From Rhodanobacter sp. (GTDB lineage: Bacteria > Pseudomonadota > Gammaproteobacteria > Xanthomonadales > Rhodanobacteraceae), in NCBI GenBank assembly GCA_040371205.1, contig AP031382.1:186001-250000 (forward strand): DNA of 64,000 nucleotides, written 5' to 3'. The translations under genes and the position numbers were made by a program. Every line of letters starts with the position of its first letter. Position 1 is the first letter of the stretch. Of the stretch, positions 26,480 to 35,343 are shown in pieces. The notes beneath the pieces were generated by a model that was not told where the DNA came from, did not search any database, and saw nothing but the letters and a program-made list of their open reading frames with translations.

Positions 26480-26534
26480 ACGGCTGGCGGCGCGAAGTCC
26501 GCTCGATCCAACCCGACTCGATGCTCCGGCGCAC

Positions 26535-26876
26535 ATGGCTACCGATCGCGATTTCCTGGACTACGTGACCGAGCAGGCGGCGCTGGGCGAACGGTTCGCG
26601 CACAAGAAAATGTTCGGCGAGTACGCGCTCTACGTGGACGGCAAGGTGGTGGCCTTTGCCTGCGACAACAGCCTGTTCGTGAAGCCGTCGGCGGCAGCGG
26701 CGGAACTCGCGCCGAAGTTGCCGCAGCGTCCGCCGTATCCCGGCGCCAAGGACTATCCGGTGGCCGATGAGCTGCTGGACGACTCCGAAGCGATCCGTCG
26801 CCTGCTGCTCGCCACCGCGGCGTTGATGCCGCTGCCGAAGCCGCGCAAGCCGGCGGCAGTCCGTCGCGGCGGTTAG
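26535..26876 (+). CDS. TfoX N-terminal-domain protein
   Basis: A 113-residue protein with the TfoX N-domain pattern: helix then KKMFGEYALYVDGKVVAFAC, a beta-hairpin typical of the family, and KPSAAAAELAPKLPQRPPYPGAKDYPVADEL. Single-domain members are common and need not be competence regulators. The start at MATDRDFLDYV is chosen because the preceding frame overlaps the upstream gene. A Lys/Pro/Arg-rich tail ends the protein. Its role is unknown; the competence-linked yifB is 4 kb away, which may be coincidence. Confidence 0.85.
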   Translation: MATDRDFLDYVTEQAALGERFAHKKMFGEYALYVDGKVVAFACDNSLFVKPSAAAAELAPKLPQRPPYPGAKDYPVADELLDDSEAIRRLLLATAALMPLPKPRKPAAVRRGG

Positions 26877-27104
26877 CCGCAGGCGCGTGCGATTTCCAAA
26901 GCCGTGAGCCGGCGTTGTCCGGCGGGCATCGTGCGCCTTTCTGCCGGCCTTCCGGGCGATGCCGTGCACCGCGCTTTCATCTGGTTGTAGGCGAACGTTC
27001 ACAGAGCGGATTCACCATGCCGCACACCGTCATGGACGGTTGTCGAATTCACCTTCACCGCACGCGGCGCCCTCGCGGGATGCGCCGTTCGAGGATTTCT
27101 GCGC

Positions 27105-29438
27105 ATGTTCAGCCGTCGCACTCCGATCCAACTCACGGGCCTTGCCTTGGCCATCGTCACGGCCTTGCACGGCAGCATGGCCATGGCGGCCGACGCCGCA
27201 GCTGTGGCAGCGCCCACGCCCGCCGCTGCAGCCGCGCCCTCCAAGGACAACGCCAAGGCGCTGGCGGCGGTGTCGGTGGTGGCGACCGGCGAGACGCGCC
27301 AGATCCAGACCATCGGCAGCAAGGACATCGAGGCCGCCACGCCGGGCACCAGCGCGCTGAAAGTGCTCAACGAACTGCCGGGCGTGAACTTCCAGTCATC
27401 CGATCCGTGGGGCGCCTACGAGTGGTCCACGGCGATCAGCCTGCACGGCTTCGACCAGAGCCGCCTCGGCTTCACGCTGGACGGCATCCCGCTGGGCAAC
27501 ATGTCCTACGGCGTGAGCAACGGCCTGCAGGTGACCCGTGCGATCAGCTCGGACAACATCGCCTCGGTGCAGCTGGCGCAGGGCGCCGGCGCGCTGGGCA
27601 CGCCGTCCAACACCAACCTCGGCGGCACCGTGCAGTTCTACTCGGCCGACCCGGACATGGCAGCGGGCCTGCGCCTCAACCAGACGTTCGGCTCGGACGA
27701 CACCCACCGCACCTATGTGCGGATGGACACGGGCGACTTCCACGGTTTCTCGATGTACGTGTCGTTCGACCACGCGAACACCGACAAGTGGAAGGGTTAC
27801 GGTTCGCAGGAATCCAACCAGGCCAACCTGAAGGCGCTCTACCAATGGGGCGACGGCAACCGCATCAGCCTGTTCGTGGACAGCTCGCGGCGCAAGGAAT
27901 ACGACTACCAGGATCTCTCGCTGACCAGCCAGCGCGTGCTGGGCTGGAACTTCGACTACTGGCAGCCGGACTGGAGCACGGCACTGCAGGCCGCCACCGC
28001 CTACCACACCAGCGGGCAATACAGCGGCGTGGCCAACGGCTACCCGGCCTCGCTGGCCGGCCTGCCGGCCGACTACGACTGGCTCGACGCGAACTACTAC
28101 GCCGGCGGCGGCATCCGCAACGACACGCTGAGCGGCCTCAACGGCAGCTTCAACCTCGGCAACGACATCACTTGGAACGTGGGCGCGTACTACCACGACG
28201 ACCGCGGCGAAGGGCAGTGGGTGACGCCGTATGCCTCGTCGCCGGCGTCCGGCCTGCCGCTGGCCATGCGCACCACGGACTACGGCCTGGACCGCTACGG
28301 CGTCACCAGCTCGCTGCAGTACACCGTCGGCAACAACGACATCGAAGTGGGCGTGTGGGGCGAAGACTCCAGCAACCATATCGAGCGCAATTACTTCAAT
28401 CTCAACGGCGCCTACACCGGCCTGTGGACGTTCTACGACGGCGAGACGCCGTTTTATCGCGGCTTCCTGCAGCACTACACCTACGACACGCGCATGGCCT
28501 ATGCGGAAGACACCCTGCACTTCATGGACGACCGGCTGACGGTCAACGTCGGCGCCAAGTCGCTGCGCTCCACCAGCACCGCGGATTCGCTGGTGGCCAC
28601 CACTGCGTTCGCGCAGGGCAGCATCAAGGCCAGCAAGGGCTTCCTGCCGCAGGCAGGCGTGGACTACAAGCTGGACGAGCACCAGGACATCTACGCGTCG
28701 TACAGCAAGAACATCAATGCCTACGGCGCGCTGCCTTTCGCCACCTCGCAGGCGGCGTTCGATGCCAGCAAGAGCACGCTCAAGCCGGAAGGCTCGCAGA
28801 CGCTGGAAGCGGGCTACCGCGTGCACGGCGAGACCTTCGAGGCGGCGGCCGACCTGTACTACACGCGCTTCAGCAACCGATTGCTGCAGACCACGCCCTG
28901 CTCGGCGGTGCAGACCTGCGCCAGCCAGCTCGACAATGTGGGCAGCGTGATCAGCAAGGGCGCCGACCTGTCGCTGATCTGGCGTCCGTTCGAAGGCTTC
29001 CGCTGGCTCAATACCGTGTCCTCGGACAACTCCAAGTACCAGGACGACTACCTCAACGGCGGCGTGGTCGCCACCAAGGGCAAGTATGTGGTGGGCATCC
29101 CGAGCTGGATGGTCACCTCCGGCGTGAACTACCACGTGGGCGCCTGGGATTTCACCCTCGACGGCAAGTACACCGGGCGGCGCTACATCACCTACACCAA
29201 CGACTCGCAGGTGCCGTCGTACTGGCTGTTCAACGCAGGCGCGAGTTACGACTTCGGTGCGCTGGCGGGCTTCCGCGACATCCGCCTCGCGTTCAACGTG
29301 ACCAACCTCGCCGGCAAGCATTACTTCGCCACCACCGGCACCAACGGCTACGTCGCCTCCGATCCGAACGGCTACAACCAGACCCTGCAGGCGGGTGCGC
29401 CGCGCCAGGCATTCATCAACATCAACGCGCAGCTCTGA
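27105..29438 (+). CDS. TonB-dependent outer-membrane receptor
   Basis: A 777-residue receptor. A signal peptide ends near AMAAD, an Ala-rich linker follows, and the plug domain covers about 55-190 (GSKDIEAATPGTSALKVLNEL, then ISLHGFDQSRLGFTLDGIPLG). The 22-strand barrel follows, with alternating aromatic strands and the family's terminal strand ending INAQL. GAGGA ten bases before the ATG is the probable ribosome site. The ligand is unknown; the next gene is a lipoprotein phosphoesterase, so import of a phosphorus-containing or other released compound is possible. A Pho-box search upstream gave no convincing site. Confidence 0.93.
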   Translation: MFSRRTPIQLTGLALAIVTALHGSMAMAADAAAVAAPTPAAAAAPSKDNAKALAAVSVVATGETRQIQTIGSKDIEAATPGTSALKVLNELPGVNFQSSDPWGAYEWSTAISLHGFDQSRLGFTLDGIPLGNMSYGVSNGLQVTRAISSDNIASVQLAQGAGALGTPSNTNLGGTVQFYSADPDMAAGLRLNQTFGSDDTHRTYVRMDTGDFHGFSMYVSFDHANTDKWKGYGSQESNQANLKALYQWGDGNRISLFVDSSRRKEYDYQDLSLTSQRVLGWNFDYWQPDWSTALQAATAYHTSGQYSGVANGYPASLAGLPADYDWLDANYYAGGGIRNDTLSGLNGSFNLGNDITWNVGAYYHDDRGEGQWVTPYASSPASGLPLAMRTTDYGLDRYGVTSSLQYTVGNNDIEVGVWGEDSSNHIERNYFNLNGAYTGLWTFYDGETPFYRGFLQHYTYDTRMAYAEDTLHFMDDRLTVNVGAKSLRSTSTADSLVATTAFAQGSIKASKGFLPQAGVDYKLDEHQDIYASYSKNINAYGALPFATSQAAFDASKSTLKPEGSQTLEAGYRVHGETFEAAADLYYTRFSNRLLQTTPCSAVQTCASQLDNVGSVISKGADLSLIWRPFEGFRWLNTVSSDNSKYQDDYLNGGVVATKGKYVVGIPSWMVTSGVNYHVGAWDFTLDGKYTGRRYITYTNDSQVPSYWLFNAGASYDFGALAGFRDIRLAFNVTNLAGKHYFATTGTNGYVASDPNGYNQTLQAGAPRQAFININAQL

Positions 29439-29559
29439 CGCTGGCGCGTGCCGGCCGATCCGCGCCGGCACGCGCGAGGCGCGCAAGCTGCGCGAGAAAG
29501 CGGCACCATGTCCACCGGACGCGAACCTGTTCGCGTCCTTTCACTGTCGGGAATCGTCC

Positions 29560-31971
29560 ATGAAACGTCGTCTGCTGCCCCTGGTCCTGTTGTTCGCGTT
29601 GAGTGGTTGCGGACACGAAGCGGCCGCGCCGCATCTTGCCGTCACCGGTGTGGTGGGCGGCGCAGTGCCGGTAGCGGGCGTGCCGGTCACGGCCACCGAT
29701 CATGCGGGTCATCACGTGGTCTCCGCAGCGACGGATGCGCAGGGCCGCTATTCGCTTGTGCTCGACGGTGCCGGCCCCTTCGTGCTGACGGCGCCGTTCA
29801 ACGACGACGACGGAACGCCGGCTACCTTGTCCGCGGTCGTGTCGCCGGCGTCGGGCCGGGCATCGGCGGTGGCCAACCTCGATCCGATCACTGCCCTGCA
29901 GGCACAGCGCGCACTGGGCACGGTGCTGGACGGCGCGCCGGATGCGGCGAAGATGGCCGGCCTCGACGATGCGCGCATCGCCGCGGCGCGGCGCGATGTC
30001 GCCACGGTGTTCGCGCCGCTGTATGCGGCGTTCCAGGTGCCTGCGGCAGTGGCGGAGGATCCCGCGGCCGATGCGGCGTTCCAGGTCGGCGGCAACGATC
30101 CGCTGGCGGCGCTGTTCTCGGTCGTGCACTTCAACGTGCGGCAGGGCAGCGCCAGCATCGGCAGCGACGCCGACCGCGCCGTGGTCTCGGTGCCCGCGCA
30201 GGGCGCGGCCTCCGCCGCGGTGCCTGCCGCCGCGGCGGCCTCGGCGCTGGCGCTGGCGCACGGGCCGACCACCACGCCGATCCAGCACGTGATCGTGGTG
30301 ATCGGCGAGAACCAGACCTTCGACGCCCTGTTCGGCGGCTACGCGCCGCCGAAGGGGCAGACGGTGGAGAACCTGCTGTCCGAAGGCATCATCAAGGCCG
30401 ACGGCACGCCCGGCCCCAACTTCGCGCTCGCCGCGCAGAGCAAGGGGGCGCCGCTCCAGGCCTACACCCTGCAGCCCGGGCGTGCGGGCAGCTACGCCAC
30501 CCTGCCGCAGCCGCTGCAGATCGGCGAGATGAATCCGGTGACCTTCCAGAGCGCCGCGGGCGTGCCGGACACGCGCTTCCCCGCCGACCTGCCGAACGGG
30601 CCGTTCCAGATCACCCGCTACGTGCCGTACAGCATCGACGGCAAGGACGCCCTCGCGTCGGCGGTCAGGACCGGCGACCCGGTGCACCGCTTCTTCCAGA
30701 TGTGGCAGCAGACCGGCGGCGACAACCGCAAGCACGACATGTTCACCTGGGTCGCCGACAGCACCGGCCAGGGCGGCGACACCCCCGGCGTGACGCCGGC
30801 CAACCCGGCGCAGGGCGGCGAGCTGATGGGCTTCATGAACATGTCGGCCGGCGATGCGCCGCTGTTCGACAAGCTGGCGCAGGACTACGCGCTCAGCGAC
30901 AACTACCACCAGTCCATCATGGGCGGCACCGGCGACAATTTCTTCGCCATCGCCACCGCCGACGTGCCGGTCTTCAACAAGGACGGCAAGCTGGCCGTGC
31001 CGCCGGCCAACCAGATCGAAAACCCGAACCCGATGCCGGGCACGCCGGACTTCTACACGCGCGACGGCTACCGGGGCGGTTCCTACGTCGACTGCTCCGA
31101 TCCGAAACAGCCCGGCGTCGCGCCGATCCTGGCCTTCCTGGAGGCACGGCACATCCCCAGCAAGTGCGTGCCCGGCGCCTACTACCTGGTGAACAACTAC
31201 AACCCCGGCTACGACATGGACGGCCAGCCGCAGCCGATCGGCCCGGACAACTACAACTACCCGCCGCAGACCGTGCCGACCATCGCCGAATTGCTGGCGA
31301 AGCACGGCGTGAGCTGGAAGTGGTACACCGGCGCGCGCGATGCGGCCGACGTCGCCGCGGAAGCCGCCGCGCTGCACGTGCCGGTGGCCAAGGCGCAGAT
31401 GCTCCAGTACAACAACCTCGGCGATGCGTTGACGGCTTCCGCCAAGGTGATGGGCGACCCGGCGCTGAAGTCCGGCCTCGCCGGCCTCGCCACGTTCGAC
31501 AGCGACCTCGCGCACCACACCCTGCCGGCGGTGTCCTTCGTGGTGCCGAAGAACCTCGACAGCGGCCATCCCGGCTACTCGGCGCCGGCCAGCTACGAAG
31601 CCTTCCTCAAGGATCTGCTGGCCAAGGTGCAGGCCGACCCGGCGCAGTGGGCGCACACCGCGATCCTGATCACCACCGACGAAGGCGGCGGCCATTTCGA
31701 CACCGGCTACATCCAGACGCTGGACTTCTTCGGCGACGGTACGCGCATCGCGATGCTGGCGGTGTCGCCGTATGCGCGCAAGGGCGTGGTCGACCACGAA
31801 TACGGCGATCACGCCTCGATCCTGAAGTTCATCGAGCGCAACTGGCGCCTGCCGCCGCTGTCGCCGCGCAGCCGCGACAACCTGCCGGATCCGGTGACCG
31901 TGCCCGGCCATCCGTACCGGCCGATCAACGGCCCGGCGGTGGGCGACCTGATGTCGATGTTCAAGTTCTGA
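29560..31971 (+). CDS. Lipoprotein phosphoesterase (PLC / acid phosphatase superfamily)
   Basis: An 803-residue exported phosphoesterase. The N-terminus is a lipoprotein signal (LLFALSGCG, Cys at about 17), followed by a carboxypeptidase-regulatory-like beta-sandwich (about 27-85, GVPVTATDHAGHHVV). The phosphoesterase domain runs from about 245 to 770, with metal/nucleophile motifs VIGENQTFDALFGGY, DNYHQSIMGGTGDNFF, LITTDEGGGHFDTGYIQ and GDHASILKFIERNW. These match the phospholipase C/AcpA superfamily, but the substrate (phospholipid, phosphomonoester or other) is not clear. It lies 120 bases after the TonB receptor and may be co-transcribed with it. Confidence 0.9.
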   Translation: MKRRLLPLVLLFALSGCGHEAAAPHLAVTGVVGGAVPVAGVPVTATDHAGHHVVSAATDAQGRYSLVLDGAGPFVLTAPFNDDDGTPATLSAVVSPASGRASAVANLDPITALQAQRALGTVLDGAPDAAKMAGLDDARIAAARRDVATVFAPLYAAFQVPAAVAEDPAADAAFQVGGNDPLAALFSVVHFNVRQGSASIGSDADRAVVSVPAQGAASAAVPAAAAASALALAHGPTTTPIQHVIVVIGENQTFDALFGGYAPPKGQTVENLLSEGIIKADGTPGPNFALAAQSKGAPLQAYTLQPGRAGSYATLPQPLQIGEMNPVTFQSAAGVPDTRFPADLPNGPFQITRYVPYSIDGKDALASAVRTGDPVHRFFQMWQQTGGDNRKHDMFTWVADSTGQGGDTPGVTPANPAQGGELMGFMNMSAGDAPLFDKLAQDYALSDNYHQSIMGGTGDNFFAIATADVPVFNKDGKLAVPPANQIENPNPMPGTPDFYTRDGYRGGSYVDCSDPKQPGVAPILAFLEARHIPSKCVPGAYYLVNNYNPGYDMDGQPQPIGPDNYNYPPQTVPTIAELLAKHGVSWKWYTGARDAADVAAEAAALHVPVAKAQMLQYNNLGDALTASAKVMGDPALKSGLAGLATFDSDLAHHTLPAVSFVVPKNLDSGHPGYSAPASYEAFLKDLLAKVQADPAQWAHTAILITTDEGGGHFDTGYIQTLDFFGDGTRIAMLAVSPYARKGVVDHEYGDHASILKFIERNWRLPPLSPRSRDNLPDPVTVPGHPYRPINGPAVGDLMSMFKF

Positions 31972-32023
31972 GCGCTCGCCGCATCGTCGGCGGGGCCGCT
32001 GGCACACGAGCATGATGCGCATA

Positions 32024-32060
32024 CCGTTCGTCCTGAGCGCAGCGAAGCGGAGTCGAAGGA
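32024..32060 (+). repeat. Half copy of the GTTCG...AGTCGAAG REP repeat
   Basis: CCGTTCGTCCTGAGCGCAGC followed by GAAGCGGAGTCGAAGG is one arm of the palindrome seen in full at 5592-5692. Its frame produces the false N-terminal peptide PFVLSAAKRSRRT upstream of the peroxidase gene, which argues for the later start there. Confidence 0.75.
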
Positions 32061-32122
32061 CACCGGGCGAGGTTGGTGTGGGCCCGGTCAATAGGCCGAG
32101 CGATGCGCTTCGTGCTGATCGC

Positions 32123-33436
32123 ATGCCAAAGTGTCGATCCGACCGGATCGAGGCCGCCGTTGTTGCGGTGCTGGGCATGCTCGCCATCGGCGTCGCGGGC
32201 ACATGTCTTCCGGTGGCGGCGCGCGAACAGATCATGTCCGCCGCGTCGACGGACGCGGCGCGCGACGCCGCCATCCAGCGCTGGGTGCGTTATCCGCCGC
32301 TGCCGGTGCAGCTGAGCCCGCCGGCCGTGCTGGGTCGGCAACTGTTCTTCGACAAGGCCTTGTCCGCCTCCGGGCAGCTGGCCTGTGCCAGCTGCCACGA
32401 TCCCGCGCACGCCTACGGCCCGCCGGACGGGCGCGCGGTGCGGCTGGGCGGCAAGGACGGCCGCCGCGCGGGCACGCGCGCGGTGCCTTCGCTGCGCTAC
32501 CTCGACCACACGCCGCTGTTCAGCCGCCACGCCTTCATGCCCGGCTCCGAGGACGCCGAATACGAAGGCCCCAGCGGCGGCTTCGACCAGGACGGCGCGG
32601 CGGCCTCGCGCAAGCAGCAGGCGGCCGGCCCGCTGCTGGCTCCGGACGAGATGGCCAACGCGTCGCCCGCGGCGGTGGTCGCCGCGGTACGCGACGGCGC
32701 CTACGCGCAGCCGTTTGCGCAGGTCTTCGGCGCGGACGTGTTCCAGCATCCGCGGCAGGCGTTCGACGACATCGGCGTGGCGCTGGAGGCCTTCCAGGCC
32801 GAGGACCCCAGCTTCCATCCCTACACCAGCAAGTTCGACGCGGTGATGTCCGGCCACGCGCGCTTCACGCCGCAGGAGCTGCGCGGCTACGCGCTGTTCA
32901 ACGACCCGAAGAAGGGCAACTGCGCCGCCTGCCACATCGACGTGCCCGGCCCCGGCGGGCGGCCCGCGGCGTTCACCGACTACGCCTACGAGGCGCTGGG
33001 CGTGCCGCGCAATCCGCAGATCCCGGCCAACCGCGACCCGCGCTACTACGACCTCGGGCTGTGCGGTCCCAAGCGGCACGACCTCGCCAAACAGACGCAG
33101 TACTGCGGCATGTTCAAGACGCCGACCCTGCGCAACGTCGCCACGCGCCAGGTGTTCTTCCACAACGGCTACTTCCATACGCTGGACGCGGTGATGCGCT
33201 TCTACGTCGAGCGCGACACCGACCCGCGCCAGTGGTATCCGGTGGTGGGCGGCAAGCTGCAGGAATTCGACGACCTGCCGCCCCGCTACCGCGCCAATGT
33301 CGACAGCAGCGACGCGCCGATGGATCGCAAGCCCGGCGACAAGCCCGCGCTCGACGCGCGCGAGATCGCCGACGTCATCGCCTTCCTGAAGACGCTGGAC
33401 GACGGATATTCGGCCAAGGCGGGCGGGGCGCCATAG
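32123..33436 (+). CDS. Di-haem cytochrome c peroxidase / MauG family protein
   Basis: A 437-residue periplasmic oxidoreductase. A signal peptide (about 7-30, EAAVVAVLGMLAIGVAG) precedes two c-type haem sites, CASCH (about 92-96) and CAACH (about 269-273). The tail has KTPTLRNVATRQVFFHNGYF (distal haem Met/His region) and EIADVIAFLKTLDDGY. In the family the enzyme reduces H2O2 with electrons from cytochromes or oxidises proteins. The longer frame begins in a REP repeat and was rejected. It follows the phosphoesterase in the same direction by 150 bases. Confidence 0.92.
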   Translation: MPKCRSDRIEAAVVAVLGMLAIGVAGTCLPVAAREQIMSAASTDAARDAAIQRWVRYPPLPVQLSPPAVLGRQLFFDKALSASGQLACASCHDPAHAYGPPDGRAVRLGGKDGRRAGTRAVPSLRYLDHTPLFSRHAFMPGSEDAEYEGPSGGFDQDGAAASRKQQAAGPLLAPDEMANASPAAVVAAVRDGAYAQPFAQVFGADVFQHPRQAFDDIGVALEAFQAEDPSFHPYTSKFDAVMSGHARFTPQELRGYALFNDPKKGNCAACHIDVPGPGGRPAAFTDYAYEALGVPRNPQIPANRDPRYYDLGLCGPKRHDLAKQTQYCGMFKTPTLRNVATRQVFFHNGYFHTLDAVMRFYVERDTDPRQWYPVVGGKLQEFDDLPPRYRANVDSSDAPMDRKPGDKPALDAREIADVIAFLKTLDDGYSAKAGGAP

Positions 33437-33503
33437 GACATGTCGCCTTCATGCAGGCGGCGCTCTACGATGGACTTCTCGCGAAGCGAAAGGTGGCGAA
33501 GCC

Positions 33504-33854
33504 GTGCTGCAATATGCCTTCAAGGTCATCGTCTCGGCCCTCGTCATCGTGGCCGTGTCGGAGCTGGGAAAGCGCAGCTCGTTCTGGGGCGCCTTGCTGA
33601 CGTCGCTGCCGCTGACGTCGTTGATGGCCTTCGTCTGGATCTACCGCGACACGGGCAACGTCGCGACCATCGCGTCGCTGTCGCACGGCATTTTCTGGAT
33701 GGTGATCGCCGCGTTGCCGTTGTTCCTGATATTGCCGGCGCTGCTCAAGAGAGGGATCGCGTTCTGGCCGGCGCTGGGGCTTTCGTGCCTTGTCGTCGTC
33801 GGCGTGTATGTCGCGCTGACGTGGGTGCTGGGGCGTTTCGGCGTGCGCATCTGA
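33504..33854 (+). CDS. DUF3147-family membrane protein
   Basis: A 116-residue protein with four TM helices, a GTG start and the DUF3147 pattern: SELGKRSSFWGALLTSLPLT, then WIYRDTGNVATIASLSHGIFW and LLKRGIAFWPALGLSC. The function is unknown. It lies 67 bases after the peroxidase gene in the same direction. It is followed by about 180 bases with no gene before a convergent gene end. Confidence 0.85.
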   Translation: MLQYAFKVIVSALVIVAVSELGKRSSFWGALLTSLPLTSLMAFVWIYRDTGNVATIASLSHGIFWMVIAALPLFLILPALLKRGIAFWPALGLSCLVVVGVYVALTWVLGRFGVRI

Positions 33855-34037
33855 ATTTCGCACGACCGGCGCGGCGTGCGGCGTTGCCATGACGCGATGA
33901 ACGAACAGGTGCCCTGAAGCAGCGTGGCGCTGCACGCTGCTGCGGCCATGGGAGGCCTGGCGCCCGGGCCATCCAGGGCGAGGCGTTCCGGCGGCGCTGC
34001 TTGCATCGGCGGGGAAGCGGGCCGCGCGCGGACGGTG

Positions 34038-35210
34038 TCAGTGCAAGGATGCGGCCGGTGCGGCGAGCCGGCCGTGTTCGTCCAGCACGATGCGGCCCAT
34101 GGCCTGCACGTCGGCGGCACAGCCATGGCGATCGCTCAGCGCGGCAAGCAGCGGCGCAAGCGCATGCGGCTGCAGTGGGTAGCCGTGGGCGAGTACGCGC
34201 GGCCGGTTGCCTTCGCCCGGCTGCGCCACGGTGACCGCAACGATGCCGAGGCCGGGGGCCTCGTGCGCATACAGCCGCGGTGCGTCGTGCCGCGGGTCGG
34301 CGTCGGCCACGGGTTCCAGCAGCCAGCCGGCCTCGCCATCGTCGTCCGCCGCGGATGACAGGCGCAGCGGCAAGGTGTGCGCTTCCAGCAGCGCGGCGTA
34401 CTGGCGCAGTTCGAACACGATGCCGGCGAAGTCGTGCGCGCGCTGCGCTGCGTCGCCGTCCTGTGCGGCCAGCCAGGTGGCGGGGGATTGCGCCAGCACT
34501 CGTCCGTTTTCGTAGCGCAGCGCGAGGCCGCGTGCGCTGAGCACGCTTTCCTCGCGGTACGGCGTGAGCAGGGCCGCTTCCAGCAGGCTCCACAGCGGCG
34601 CCAGGTTGACGTGCTCGTACTGCACGCAGGTCAGCGCCAGCAGGTCGTTGCGGCTGAGATAGCGCGCGTGCTCCAGCCGCACGCCCAGCGTGCGCATCAG
34701 CCAGTCGGCGGTGCGCTCGCCGGCTTCGCCGCGGCCGACCAGCTGCACTTCGACCTGTTCGGCGAGTTCTTCGGCCAGGTCCTCCGGTGCCAGCAGCGAC
34801 AGCGGCAGCAGGCGCATCGGGCCGTCCGCGTACTGCGGCGCGGGTTCCAGCGGCTGCGCCGGCATGCGGCCTTCGTGGCTGCCGAAGGCCACCACCTGCG
34901 CCACGCCCGCGCGCGGCACGCGGCGGCCGAGTTCGTCCAGCGTGGCCCACGCCGGAAAGCCGGGGCGCAGCAGTTCCACCGGGTCGAACAGTGCGCCGGC
35001 CAGCACCAGCCGCGCCTGCGCCACCTGCGGCAGCAGCGCATGCAGGTCGGCGGCGACGAGTCCGGCCAGTTCCTCGGCTTCGTCGCGGCTCAGGGTGGCG
35101 CGCGGCGCATGGCCGGCCACGGGTTCCAGCGCGAGCACGATGGGCAGGGCGATCAGGTTGGAGGTTTCCACGCCAGGGAAATCCGCAAGTGAAAGCGGCG
35201 ATTCTAGCAA
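34038..35210 (-). CDS. Hypothetical protein, 390 residues
   Basis: I do not recognise this protein. It is soluble, acidic and Leu/Ala-rich, with no signal peptide or TM segment. A segment reading LVLAGALFDPVELLRPGFP (about 67-87) and another at VYQ-like TCVQYEHVNLAPLWSLLEAAL (about 195-215) look like folded core. The C-terminal half includes GIVAVTVAQPGEGNRPRVLA. The length and codon bias fit a real gene. It is divergent from the thiolase gene, with about 130 bases between them holding both promoters. Confidence 0.8.
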   Translation of the reverse strand: MLESPLSLADFPGVETSNLIALPIVLALEPVAGHAPRATLSRDEAEELAGLVAADLHALLPQVAQARLVLAGALFDPVELLRPGFPAWATLDELGRRVPRAGVAQVVAFGSHEGRMPAQPLEPAPQYADGPMRLLPLSLLAPEDLAEELAEQVEVQLVGRGEAGERTADWLMRTLGVRLEHARYLSRNDLLALTCVQYEHVNLAPLWSLLEAALLTPYREESVLSARGLALRYENGRVLAQSPATWLAAQDGDAAQRAHDFAGIVFELRQYAALLEAHTLPLRLSSAADDDGEAGWLLEPVADADPRHDAPRLYAHEAPGLGIVAVTVAQPGEGNRPRVLAHGYPLQPHALAPLLAALSDRHGCAADVQAMGRIVLDEHGRLAAPAASLH

Positions 35211-35343
35211 GCGGGCCGCTGCCTCCCGGAGACGGCACGGATCGGACGTCGGTGAACAAAAGCCGTTTGGACGGCCTGTTGCGCTTCCGCGTCGCGGCGT
35301 GGCACGTTAGCCTTGCAGTCAATCTTTGACGGATTTCCCCGGA

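Noticed and set aside
27027..27044. Possible Pho box (CCGTCAT...TTGTC) upstream of the TonB receptor
   Set aside because: The repeats are 13 rather than 11 bases apart and several positions mismatch, so it was not called. The nearby CCGTC-ATG-GACGG is a simple palindrome.
32012..32122. Longer N-terminus for the di-haem peroxidase
   Set aside because: The first 37 codons come from a REP repeat arm and leave the signal peptide in the middle; the Met at 32123 gives a normal signal peptide.
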